This document shows positions 8,704 to 17,112 of a stretch of DNA of 64,000 nucleotides, one piece after another. Origin of the DNA: Bin87 sp965116785 (GTDB lineage Bacteria; Chloroflexota; Dehalococcoidia; Lucifugimonadales; UBA3495); the NCBI GenBank assembly GCA_965116785.1, contig OZ220731.1, positions 4,154,001-4,218,000 of the forward strand, given 5' to 3'. The number at the start of each line of letters is the position of its first letter. The stretch's first letter is position 1. The notes under the pieces were generated by a model. The model did no database searches. It was not told the DNA's origin and saw only the letters and a program-made list of their open reading frames with translations. Both the position numbers and the translations under genes were made by a program.

Positions 8704-9777
8704 TTAGATTTCGGCCATATTCAGCTCATCGGCGACGTATGCATGCAAGCCCGCATCATGAAAGATTCGTTTCAACCCTTCGATCTCGGCTGAAAGCGCG
8801 TTGCGCTCTTCAGTCACGGACACCAGCTTGGCCTCAGCTGCATCGGCACGCTCAATCGCCTGTTGGCGCTGCTTTTCCAACTCGCGGGCTTGATTGCCTG
8901 ATCCCCGAGGACCGGGTGTGAACTCGGTACTGCTCCTTTCGTTTGTTTCGAGTTGGCCACGGAGAACTTTGATCTCAGATTCCAGTTCCTGGATTCGGTT
9001 GGCGAGATCGCGCTTGGTTGGATTGCGGTGCCGGTTCGAATCCTGTGCAGCCGATCGCATTTCATGGGCCTGTAGCCAGGCGGTATCCAGATCCCTCTCG
9101 CCTGCGCGCAATTCGTCGCCCAAACCCGCTTGGCGCACGTCCTTGAATTGGCGGTACACCGGTCCGAATTTCCTACCCTCTTCGATGACCAAATCAGCGA
9201 GTTCAAACGAACAGATCTCCTTGGCCTTTTCGATGTAGCTCTCGCTCACCCCTGCGAGGAACGCCAACTCCCTGGTGGTTTTCGGTTGCAAACTCTCGAC
9301 TGGAAAACCCTCATTTTTTGAGGAATTTCTTGGGCGCCCTCGTTCCGTTCATGGATAGATGTTCGTCACGATAAGGGCGCGTGTTCCCTTGTCGTGATGT
9401 ATTTCGTGCAGGACTCGAGAACAGATGAAAGCAATGGGGTCGCCCTCTCCGTACTCGATGAACTGAATGGCTAGACCCAGCCGCTGAGCGATGGTGTAGC
9501 GATCCGGGTCCCAAAGAATCTGATTTTGGTACAGGAAGACTTCAACAGTTCCGCCTGAGACTTGCATCGTTGCCGATAGTTGTCGGAGTTATTCGGTTGA
9601 TCGGCGCCCGATCAGGCCGCTATATGGGTGGACGCCCAGCGATTTTTCTACAACGAGGGGCGGAACGAGCGAGCCTTTTTTCGGTGGTACCAAGGTCTCC
9701 GCACCATCCAATGGAAGCTGCAACGATCCCTGCTGACCTGCGTAGGCTGTATTGGCTTGGTTGTTGCTCATGATCAC
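8704..9777 (-). pseudogene. ParB/Srx-domain protein with two in-frame stop codons
   Basis: One continuous minus-strand frame runs from ATG 9777 to 8704, interrupted by a TAA at 9591-9589 and a TGA at about 9351-9349. Read through, the N-terminus shows a ParB-like nuclease/CTPase domain: LGVHPYSGLIG, then VEVFLYQNQILWDPDRYTIA, IQFIEYGEGDPIAFICSRVL and a KGTRALIV segment. After the second stop comes an HTH region (TTRELAFLAGVSESYIEKAKE) and a long coiled coil (RIQELESEIKVLRGQLE and more). The last 195 codons could still be made from TTG 9291. Such proteins are common on plasmids and integrative elements. The absence of any frameshift suggests recent inactivation. Confidence 0.6.
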
Positions 9778-9791
9778 GCTCCAAGTGTCCT

Positions 9792-10028
9792 ATGCAATCC
9801 GTTGACCGAAGCCCAAACGGCTTCAAGGTTCGATCCCCAGACGCGCAGGTGGCAGCGTACAGACAAGATGAGCCTCGCCGTTTTGCGGAAGATTATTCCC
9901 GTCTCAACAGGTCCCAGCAGGCAGCCCATTGGGATGATCACGGAGATCCCCGGGCCAACTCCATGCGGCGGTTAGCCGCGGTTCACCGGAAGTATTCGGG
10001 ACGAGCGATGATCGGCCTGTATGAGTAG
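9792..10028 (+). CDS. Small hypothetical protein
   Basis: A 78-residue frame divergent from the ParB-like pseudogene. It is rich in Arg, Asp and Gln, with a middle stretch AAYRQDEPRRFAEDYSRLNRS that looks like a real helical protein, and no Cys or membrane segment. No convincing ribosome binding site is seen, so it may be a chance frame. No family recognised. Confidence 0.3.
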   Translation: MQSVDRSPNGFKVRSPDAQVAAYRQDEPRRFAEDYSRLNRSQQAAHWDDHGDPRANSMRRLAAVHRKYSGRAMIGLYE

Positions 10029-10178
10029 GGTCCCCGGAGGTGGTGTAACGGAAACCGGGTGGCAAGACGACGGCCACCGCATGTTGTTTTTCAGGGACTA
10101 TAGGCCAGTAGATCAGGAGATGTGTTGTTGTTCTACGATTCTGTCACCCTCTAACTGGTCAGCCAAAATGTCCTTCTC

Positions 10179-10955
10179 ATGAAGGACGTTACGTTGAATC
10201 AAAAAGAACAAGCCAGACTCTCCGTGCTGAACTCCGTTTTGGAATACCAGGTTCCCATCGCCCAGGCCGCAGAGGTGCTGGGGGTGAGCCTACGCCACGC
10301 CCGCCGGATGCTGGCCGCCTACCGGGAACATGGCGCCGCTGCGCTGGCCCACGGCAACCGCGGCCGCCGTCCGCACAACGCCACTCTGCCCGCCGAGGCC
10401 GCTGCGGTGGTGCAACTGGCAACGGAGCGCTACGAGGGCGCCAACCACACCCACCGCACCGAGTTGCTCAGGGAGAGGGAGGGCATCGAGTTGATCCGGC
10501 CCACCGTGCGGCGCATTCTCGCCAAGGCGGGCATCGGCAGTCCCCGCAGCCGGCGCTCGCCCCAGCACCGTTTCCGCCGGCAGCGGATACCCCAGGCTGG
10601 GATGCCGATCCAGTTGGACGGCAGCCATCACGCCTGGCTGGAGGACCGAGGCCCCAAATTCACCCTGCTGCTGGCCGTGGACGATGCCAACAGCGCCGTG
10701 GTCAACGCCGTGTTCTGTGTCATCGAGAACACCGCTGGCTACTTCAGGCTGCTGGAGGGCCTGATCGAGGGCTGGGGCATCTCCCTGGCGCCGTACAGCG
10801 ACCGCCATGCGGTATTCAAGCACAACGCCCGCCAGCCGGAGACTGCGGCGGAAGCCACCCAGTTCACCCGGTCCCTGCAGGAACTGGGGATCCGGCATAT
10901 CTTCGCCCGTTCGCCACAGGCCAAGGGCCGGGTGGAACGGGCCGCCGGAACCTTA
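10179..10955 (+). pseudogene. ISNCY-type transposase, 3' truncated
   Basis: The N-terminus is an HTH (AEVLGVSLRHARRMLAAYREHGAAAL) followed by HGNRGRRPHNAT, a hallmark of ISNCY-like rve transposases. Catalytic candidates are the Asp of QLDGSHHAWL, the Asp of YSDRHAVFKH and the Glu of AKGRVERAAGT. After RVERAAGT near 10955 the similarity stops: the frame continues to 11171 as unrelated sequence, so about 100 C-terminal residues are missing. It cannot be expected to work. Confidence 0.75.
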
Positions 10956-11076
10956 GCAAATCCCAACAACGCTGTCTGGCCGCGTTGGAACCGGTGCGTC
11001 CGGCTGAGACTACCCACCAACCTGCCGCTGGCAAGGACGCTGGGGCCAGGGACACCGCCAGCAAGGCAACGAACCC

Positions 11077-11298
11077 GTGGACACGTACGCCCCACCAACC
11101 CAAGTGGCCCGATGGAAGGCGGTCCAGAAGGGCAAGCTGAAAGGGCTGTCCCTGCGCGCCATCTCCCGTGAACTGGGCATATCCCGCGTGACCGTGCGCA
11201 AGTACGCCTACGCTGAGAAACCGCCGACCAAGAAACTCAGCGCCAAAGAACGCGCCAATCTCAAGGCGCTACGCAACTCCACCACCGTCGCCAACTAG
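11077..11298 (+). CDS. HTH transposase fragment
   Basis: A 73-residue frame from a GTG start, with a resolvase/IS21-like helix-turn-helix: VARWKAVQKGKLKGLSLRAISRELGISRVTVRKYA, followed by a basic tail. Such domains form the DNA-binding N-terminus of IS21 or ISL3-like transposases; no catalytic part follows, so it is probably a remnant. The overlap with the truncated ISNCY frame suggests several elements were joined here by deletion. Confidence 0.45.
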   Translation: MDTYAPPTQVARWKAVQKGKLKGLSLRAISRELGISRVTVRKYAYAEKPPTKKLSAKERANLKALRNSTTVAN

Positions 11299-11693
11299 CC
11301 ATGCGGACATTTTCGCTTTCCATTTAACAGGACCGAATCGCTGGACAACAACACAACGACAGTTGGGATCACCTGGGCTTGGTGGCCCACCGTGAGACTC
11401 GGACGGTTCGCGCAGGTGCTGAGCATCTCGACGAGAGCGTCGTGCTCCCGCTGCGTTACCGTGAGGCCCCAGTCATCCTTGATCGTGATCCAATCGACAG
11501 CGTACTGGCACCAGTAGGAGCGGTCTTCGGGTTTCCAGTCTTCAGCGCCTCGTGCTCCCTTCGAACGGTTGGCGCTGGCCGTGACGGCGATGAGGTGCTG
11601 GGGATCATCGAGGTAGTTGGCGTACCGTTCTCGTTGGTTGGCGGACCAGTTCGAAGCACCGCTGGCGTGAGCGTTGCCGAGAGGCACTAGTAC

Positions 11694-12398
11694 TCAGTCA
11701 GAGTTGGAAAGGCAGGGATAGAAGCGATGGAATTTGGTGCGGGCGTCGTCGGTGCTGAAGCGCCAGTTGATGGTAACGCCAGCGGCGTTGCGGCGGCTCT
11801 CGTAGGCGGTGATGGCGCGTTCCAGGGCATTGGCGTCGTCGTGTCTGCCCTTGAGGCAGGCTCGGCTCAATACGCTGAACTCGATCTCAGCCATGTTCAG
11901 CCAACTGGCGTGTTTGGGGGTGTGGTGAAACTCCAGGCGTTTGGCGATGCGGCGGGCCTCGGCGGCGGGGAAAGTCTCGTACAGGGATGCCGGACGGTGG
12001 GTGTTGAGGTTGTCCAGGACCACGCGGATGACGGTGGCGTCGGGGTAAGCCACATCCACCAGCCAGCGCATCTGGTGGGCGAAGTCCTCCATGGTGCGGC
12101 GTTCGGTGACGGCCACATGACGCCAACCGGCCAAGGGCTCGCAGAACAGGAAGAGGTTGCGGGTGCCACCGCGACGGTACTCGTAGTCCTGGCGCCGGGG
12201 TCGTCCCGGCTGGGCAGGCAGCGGCTCTCGGACATCGGCCAGCAGTTGGGTGGAAGTCTCGTCGAAACAGACCACCGGACGGTTGGGCTCGTTGGGCTCG
12301 GCGTAGAGGTCCAGCACGTCCTCCATCGCCGCTACAAACTCCCCGTTCATTCGGGCGATGCACCATTGCTGTTTTTGCCAGGGCTTGAGGACGTTTTT
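11694..12398 (-). CDS. IS630 transposase OrfB (DDE part)
   Basis: The catalytic half, joined to OrfA by a -1 shift (or transcript slippage) on the A7 run at 12400-12394, giving KK followed by NVLKPWQKQQWCIA. The DDE residues are Asp of VVCFDETSTQLL, Asp of RVVLDNLNTHRP and Glu of LNMAEIEFSVLSRA. The length and motif spacing fit a complete IS630 transposase. The element therefore looks potentially active if the shift works. Confidence 0.8.
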   Translation of the reverse strand, partial: KNVLKPWQKQQWCIARMNGEFVAAMEDVLDLYAEPNEPNRPVVCFDETSTQLLADVREPLPAQPGRPRRQDYEYRRGGTRNLFLFCEPLAGWRHVAVTERRTMEDFAHQMRWLVDVAYPDATVIRVVLDNLNTHRPASLYETFPAAEARRIAKRLEFHHTPKHASWLNMAEIEFSVLSRACLKGRHDDANALERAITAYESRRNAAGVTINWRFSTDDARTKFHRFYPCLSNSD

Positions 12399-12817
12399 TT
12401 GAGCCGGAGGCGCACCGTCTCGTATGACAGGCTCTCCACCAGGCCCAACTCCACCACCTTGTCGGCCAGCAAACTCAGGGTCCAGTGGTCGTGGCCTTCG
12501 GGAGCGTCGCTGCACGCCAGGGCAATCAGGTGGGCCTCGCCCCGATCATCCAGCTTGCGATACCGGTTGGCCTGGGGATGGTCGTTCAGCACACCGTCCA
12601 GTCCTTCCTCGGCGTAGCGCCGCTTGGTGCGAAACACCGTGCGGGGCGACGTATCCAGCGCCGCCGCCACCTGGGACGCGCTCCAGCCCTCGTCGGTCTT
12701 GAGCAGGATGCGCGCCCGATTGATGACCCGTGCCGAGCGCTGGCCCCTACGGATCAACCCCTCCAGTTGGGTTCGATCTTCCGCCGACAACTGTACCGCA
12801 AATTTCTCCTGAGCCAT
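12347..12817 (-). CDS. IS630 transposase OrfA (HTH part)
   Basis: The DNA-binding half of an IS630 transposase, read from ATG 12817 (MAQEKFAVQLS). It contains a Homeodomain-like HTH (GWSASQVAAALDTSPRTVFRTKRRYAEEGLDGVL) and LKLDDRG-like linker KLDDRGEAHLIALAC. In its own frame it ends shortly after the run of seven A at 12400-12394. Downstream, the catalytic half is in the -1 frame. Confidence 0.8.
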   Translation of the reverse strand: MAQEKFAVQLSAEDRTQLEGLIRRGQRSARVINRARILLKTDEGWSASQVAAALDTSPRTVFRTKRRYAEEGLDGVLNDHPQANRYRKLDDRGEAHLIALACSDAPEGHDHWTLSLLADKVVELGLVESLSYETVRLRLKKTSSSPGKNSNGASPE

Positions 12818-13477
12818 GGATGCCGCACCTCCCGCACCGCAGTTTGACCGCAAGTGTAGCGATCATGACTCATTCCACCTTCCTTATGCCAATACAGGTT
12901 TGAACAAGTACTAGGGGGTCGATGTCCAGCTTGCCGGGATCCGTCACAACGGTGCCCGTGTACGGCGCCAGCCATTAGCCAGACGTCACTCTGCATTTCC
13001 TGTCGGTGCGGAAGCTCGGCGCAGTCCGCTTTCGGCCACCAGGACCTCTTGGCGCGCGTCCTGGCAGTCGCCATCGGCGTCGGAACGGTGCTTCCAGTCG
13101 CGGCGGTCGTACGCTCGAAGGTTGGTCGGTATCTCGGACAACGTTACCCGAAGGACGTTCAGGCTTGGCGTGTAGGTGGTCGTTGGCGTGGGCGCGGTTG
13201 TTGCGGTGCGGGTCGCTACCGGATCGGTCGAGACGTAAGATTGTGCTGGGGACGGAACGGGTTCACTACAGCGTGTTGACAAATTGAACGCGGTGCCCTG
13301 AAGTCGGGGTCTCGGCTACTTCTCTGGAAGTGTCTGAGAGTGTTTTCCCGAGCCAACGCTTTGCAACACTTTGGGCGTCTGGGACCGCCGCTGGAATACG
13401 GCGGTCCGGCCTTGGGCCACGGACCATGTCGCCTCGGCGACTCGTCGCGGCGCCTTCCGGCTTGAACATGCTTGAGG

Positions 13478-13625
13478 CTTTGTCGCAGAATAGCACTTTT
13501 GCGATGCATTCTGCGACAGGAAACTATTTTGCGACACGTTATGCGATAAGGTGTGGCGTTTTGCGACGGAAGCCTGTATCCGTATGCATTCTGCGAAAGG
13601 GGGCGATATTTTGCGACACGCACGT
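13478..13625. repeat. TGCGACA-type repeat cluster 1
   Basis: On the minus strand the motif TGTCGCAAAA or close variants (TTTCGCAGAA, CCGTCGCAAAA, TATCGCATAA, TGTCGCAGAA, ATCGCAAAAG) occurs about six times in 150 bases with 12-28 base spacing, and one inverted copy stands at the low-coordinate end (TTTGTCGCAGAA at about 13480). A second cluster lies at 21846-21915 in the same orientation. They resemble subterminal transposase-binding repeats or iterons. Confidence 0.55.
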
Positions 13626-13880
13626 TCCCAGTGAGCGTCGGGATAAAGGCTGCTTCGGAATGCCGTGTGCCCCAAAAGTGATGGGCGGACATCAGCGGAC
13701 TGGTATGAGCCTAAGCGGTCTAAAAATAAGCGCGACGATGCCGTACCGATCTTAACCAAGCAAGGCCCCAATGTTTCCGGTCACCATCACGCAGCAAGCA
13801 AAACAGCGACGGACACTTGGCAACGGCTGCGAAATGAGCAATTCCAGATTTCGTATGGACCTCTTGGCGCGGAGACTGCA

Positions 13881-14603
13881 TCAAGGCTGTTGTATAGCCT
13901 TACAGTCCAGCAACTGGTTCTGTTCACGGGTTCCACCGCTCCATAAGCACAGTCTCAATCCATGGTGGGTGGCCGCTGCCGGGTCGACTTGCGCGCGTAC
14001 AGTCAGCGTGCCGTTGGAGTAGCGGTACTCGCTAGCGGCCCAAAGGCCCGGTTCGGGCACCCAATTCGGTCCGGGCGGGACGATGGAACCATATAGGGGA
14101 TTCGTGCCGCCGGTCGCAGAGCGGGTGCTGAGCGATATGTTGTCGTAACCGCCATCGTCGTCAGGTGTGATGAAATCTATCCGTTCGTCAATCCGCGCAG
14201 TGAGTGTCAGAACTCCCGATAGCGACACGCTCGGCCCTTGCATCCATTCCACATAACCCCAGGGTGGTTCATATTCAATGTCGCAGTTGGGAGAGCATGG
14301 CACCTCTTGCAAGCGCTTGGGCACAGGTGTTGGCGTCGGCGCCAAAGTGGCGATGACCGGCGTATCGGTCGGCCGCGTGGTTGATGTGGGAGTAGTGACG
14401 AGCATGGGTTTGGGCGTTGATGTTGGACCCTGCTGGGGTGGTGGGGCCGTTTTCAACATAGCATCTATCGCTGCTGCCACCATCGCCTCGATGTTCGGCG
14501 TCGCGGTGGGCGCTGGCGTTGGTTGAGCAAAAGCGGAGCACCCGGTTGCACACAAAGCAATCAGGGTGGATGTGACAAACACCCTCCAAATTTGGTGCTT
14601 CAT
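13881..14603 (-). CDS. Lipoprotein with Thr/Pro-rich linker
   Basis: A 240-residue protein. ATG 14603 is supported by GGAGG seven bases upstream. The N-terminus is a lipoprotein signal (RVFVTSTLIALCATGC, lipobox Cys at about residue 18). A low-complexity linker rich in TPT and PTP follows to about residue 98, then an all-beta domain (VPCSPNCDIEYEPPWGYVEWM ... SEYRYSNGTLTVRAQVD) with a Cys pair. It is likely anchored outside the cell membrane. It is the last gene of a four-gene minus-strand operon; its upstream neighbour's stop almost touches it, which suggests coupled translation. Binding partner unknown. Confidence 0.7.
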   Translation of the reverse strand: MKHQIWRVFVTSTLIALCATGCSAFAQPTPAPTATPNIEAMVAAAIDAMLKTAPPPQQGPTSTPKPMLVTTPTSTTRPTDTPVIATLAPTPTPVPKRLQEVPCSPNCDIEYEPPWGYVEWMQGPSVSLSGVLTLTARIDERIDFITPDDDGGYDNISLSTRSATGGTNPLYGSIVPPGPNWVPEPGLWAASEYRYSNGTLTVRAQVDPAAATHHGLRLCLWSGGTREQNQLLDCKAIQQP

Positions 14604-14623
14604 CTGCAGCCCTCCAACGCAGG

Positions 14624-15340
14624 TCAATAAGCCGTCACGAACCTGCCGCCAGTGGCATCAGAGAGTTTTTTCAGTCCGAAGCGGTCCGCGTCCTCGCCGA
14701 AGGCGATGGTGTCCACCGGGATGCCCGACAGGACCAGTTCAGGCATTACGTCAGATGACAAGTGAGGGTCACTGGCGATGCCGTCCGACATCAGCACGAT
14801 GCGGCGTTCCCTGCAGATAGTTTCTTTCCAGAACAGCCAGCGGGTTTTGTCCCAGCAGTTTGGCTGGTCCGGCATCATCGCAAATGCCTCCTTCAGCGCG
14901 GTGTACATATGCGTGTTGCCGCTACCAGCAGTGAAGGATGGGATAGCGTTATTCCACGACGCTTCGGACGGTTCGGAGAAGTCAAACAGCATCTCGTGGT
15001 GCTGTCCGAATTTGAGCATGGCGATTTCGGAGTTTTCGGTGTGCTTGCCAGACACCTCGTGAAGAGCTTCGTGCAAGGGCAGGAGTTTCTCCCACATGCT
15101 GCCCGAATCGTCGACCACGTAGATGACGGTGACGTTATCGGTGAGCAGTGCGGGCAAGGCTTGTTCAATGGCGACCGGTTCAGTGAGGTCGATAAGGTCC
15201 GCTTCATCGCCCGCGAAGGCGAGAGCAGTGGACAGGACCACCAGCAACAATGCGATGAGCAGCAGTACCCAGGGCCACTTGCGGCGCGGCGGCCGGCGGT
15301 CGTATCTGCCGTCGTAGGAGAGCCAATATGATGTGGACAT
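14624..15340 (-). CDS. Membrane-anchored VWA-domain protein
   Basis: About 238 residues; ATG 15340 or a TTG at 15349 that overlaps the upstream stop. A basic stretch (RRPPRRKW) precedes one membrane helix (PWVLLLIALLLVVLSTALAFA), then a von Willebrand A domain outside the cell. The MIDAS motif DDSGSMW (DxSxS), the Thr in SGNTHMYTAL and the Asp of LMSDGIASD are all visible, so metal binding is plausible. VWA domains mediate metal-dependent protein contact. The operon position between two lipoproteins suggests an envelope complex. Confidence 0.85.
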   Translation of the reverse strand: MSTSYWLSYDGRYDRRPPRRKWPWVLLLIALLLVVLSTALAFAGDEADLIDLTEPVAIEQALPALLTDNVTVIYVVDDSGSMWEKLLPLHEALHEVSGKHTENSEIAMLKFGQHHEMLFDFSEPSEASWNNAIPSFTAGSGNTHMYTALKEAFAMMPDQPNCWDKTRWLFWKETICRERRIVLMSDGIASDPHLSSDVMPELVLSGIPVDTIAFGEDADRFGLKKLSDATGGRFVTAY

Positions 15341-15345
15341 AGCAA

Positions 15346-15663
15346 TCAACTCGCACCTATATCGTCATCCTGAACAGACAGGACCATCTGAGCGTGCATC
15401 TGGCACAGCCACAGCCCATCGTCAAACAACACCGCTCCCTCTGCTGTGCACGGACCTCCCTGAGACGACCACTCACATTGGTCCAAAGGCGGGACGACAG
15501 CCCGTGGGCAGGGTTTGTCCCAGTTCAAGCCAGGGTCCCCGCACAATTTGCACCGGCCTAAGCGTTGCTCACGACCTCGTTCCGTCTCGACTTCAACGAT
15601 ATCCAACTCGTGTACAGGGCCTTCGTCCTTCAGCACGATCCGTCCGTTGCGCTTCGCCAACAT
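15346..15663 (-). CDS. Small Cys-rich, probably zinc-binding protein
   Basis: A 105-residue protein with seven Cys and a His: CKLCGDPG, NWDKPCPRA, QCEWSSQGGPC and LWLCQMHAQM. The spacing suggests one or two zinc sites. The C-terminal stop overlaps a possible TTG start of the VWA gene, a sign of translational coupling. No signal peptide; presumably cytoplasmic. Family not recognised. Confidence 0.55.
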   Translation of the reverse strand: MLAKRNGRIVLKDEGPVHELDIVEVETERGREQRLGRCKLCGDPGLNWDKPCPRAVVPPLDQCEWSSQGGPCTAEGAVLFDDGLWLCQMHAQMVLSVQDDDIGAS

Positions 15664-15731
15664 GGGTTACGTCTCCCGTTTCCGCCAATCGGAGCAGCGA
15701 GCACAGCGGTAGCAGCGGAGCGAAGGTGCCA

Positions 15732-16157
15732 TCAGTAAATCCATTCGGCAGGGGCCAATTGCCAAAACTTCTGACTGAGTTCAACCGGATTCACAAACAC
15801 CGGTTCACCGGACGGCATGTGAAACCCTCGCGACTGCCCATTCTCGTCGTAGCCCAATAAGGGGTGCCATTCACCGGGAACCATGGCAGGCGTCGCGGTC
15901 CTCAAGACACCGCAAAGCCAAACGTATTCACCGCCTTCCAAGTGGCGTAGTTGAAAGGGTTCAACCGGATAGGAGTTGCCATCGCTGTCGGCAACGTGCG
16001 TGAAACCCTCGCCCTGCGACCAGCAACTGCCCGCCCCAACCAACGATTTGCCTTGGTCGGTGAGCATCCCCACCTCGCCGCAAGATACCGTTGCAAACAC
16101 GAACAGCATCAACAAAGCACAGAACAGGGAACGCCTACCACCACGTTCGCCCATACT
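15732..16157 (-). CDS. Small lipoprotein
   Basis: The frame is open to 16439, but the plausible start is ATG 16157, where a signal sequence begins: MGERGGRRSLFCALLMLFVFATVSCG, with a lipobox Cys near residue 25. The mature part of about 115 residues has two Cys and a C-terminal region SGEPVFVNPVELSQKFWQLAP. GGGAT lies a few bases before the start. It is the first gene of the four-gene minus-strand operon with the VWA protein. Function unknown. Confidence 0.6.
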   Translation of the reverse strand, partial: SMGERGGRRSLFCALLMLFVFATVSCGEVGMLTDQGKSLVGAGSCWSQGEGFTHVADSDGNSYPVEPFQLRHLEGGEYVWLCGVLRTATPAMVPGEWHPLLGYDENGQSRGFHMPSGEPVFVNPVELSQKFWQLAPAEWIY

Positions 16158-16432
16158 GATCCCGCGGACTACATGCACGCTGAAACCACACGCGCGGTTT
16201 GTTCCTGGGAGCATCCACGCGCTCAATGTCGGCACAGCAGATATAGAGTTCGGAGGCTCGTTGAGCGAGGTTTGTATGGACCCCGCGAACAGGAAGGGAA
16301 CTGGCGAGACCGAGATGCGCCTTGAGGAGGCAATGCGGTCAAAGCAAGACGCCAGAAGGGCAAAGTTCTGCCGAGATTGACCGGTTGCGTGGCGCACGTG
16401 GCACCTCCCTTGCGAATGCACAGGTGGGTCGC

Positions 16433-16560
16433 TTGCCACAGCATCCCAATGCCCCGGCCAAATCCCGCAAGGAAGGCTCGTGAGCCCCCTGTGGCGTGAA
16501 TTTGGTCACGGGGTGCGCCCGGTCGGGCGCAAGGCAATTCAATTAGGATGCTGTGGCGAA
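16433..16560. repeat. Candidate MITE-like 128-bp element
   Basis: TTGCCACAGCATCCCAAT at 16433-16450 is mirrored by AATTAGGATGCTGTGGCGAA at 16541-16560 (about 16 of 18 bases pair). An inner palindrome GCGCCCGGTCGGGCGC lies at about 16515-16530. There is no coding capacity. Terminal inverted repeats with a hairpin inside fit a small non-autonomous element; no target duplication was seen. Confidence 0.4.
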
Positions 16561-17112
16561 ACGCACGCTAGCGCGTTGTGCGATATATGTCAATCCCTGA
16601 GCCGTAAAAACCGTCAGACAGCAAAAGTCAACCCGCACCAATCACGCCGAGCCCGCCATTGGACGTGCGTCAAACGCCTGCCAATCTACATCCGGTCTGA
16701 TGCTCAACATGCCGGCCATGACATTGACAGACTGTCTGGACACTGGGATCATGGTCCTAGTTCAGATAGTCAAAGGAGGGTGGACCCGTCCACACGGGAG
16801 CTGGAGAGCGCACGGCTCTCCGTATTCATTACTCGTGGACGAAAGCGGTTAGGGTCCAGGATAGGACCCACAAAACTCCGGTGATATTAGGCCGTCAACA
16901 CGCTTCGTCCCCGTTGCCGTACTCGGTAGTGTTCCGTAGGGCTGCACGGCCTCGGCTGTGTATCCCGCAATGGGGAGATGCCTGAGCACGGGGCTGTCCG
17001 ACCAATCCCATCGCGTCGGATTCGCCACATAGCGGGCAAGAATTGAGGCCGTGCGCCACTAACAAAGTCACACAGCCTCAGTTGGACCCCGCTTCGAACG
17101 GATATACGAAGC
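16561..17112. other. No supported gene
   Basis: About 550 bases with only short or low-quality frames on both strands. I see nothing recognisable; part of it presumably carries the promoter for the following plus-strand frame. Confidence 0.3.

Larger units (their letters stand above)
11690..12911 (-). mobile_element. IS630-family insertion sequence
   Basis: An approximately 1.22-kb element flanked by a TA duplication (11688-11689 and 12912-12913), as expected for IS630/Tc1-mariner. The ends share GTACT followed by diverged sequence. It holds two overlapping frames making one transposase by frameshifting. Its insertion splits a DUF1524 nuclease gene; removing it joins the two halves in frame at the junction. 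Confidence 0.8.
11295..13282 (-). pseudogene. GmrSD/DUF1524-type HNH nuclease, split by IS630 and frameshifted
   Basis: The N-terminal part (13282 to about 12915) reads YDRRDWKHRSDADGDCQDARQEVLVAES, then after a frame change VVTDPGKLDIDPL. The C-terminal part (11686 to 11295) continues with VPLGNAHASGASNW, DDPQHLIAVTASANRSKGA, SYWCQYAVDWITIK. Together they form a DUF1524 His-Me finger nuclease, usually secreted; a Thr/Pro-rich linker precedes the domain. The IS sits exactly between PL and VPLGN, at a TA. The motif that is normally DHLVPL reads DPLVPL, so the metal-site His is replaced by Pro. The gene is therefore dead in three ways: insertion, frameshift and active-site loss. Confidence 0.7.

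Noticed and set aside
11727..12617. Plus-strand frame of 296 codons
   Set aside because: Antisense to the IS630 transposase, which has clear DDE motifs.
13478..13625. CRISPR array
   Set aside because: The repeats are only about 10 bases, variable, and irregularly spaced at 12-28 bases, and no cas genes are present.
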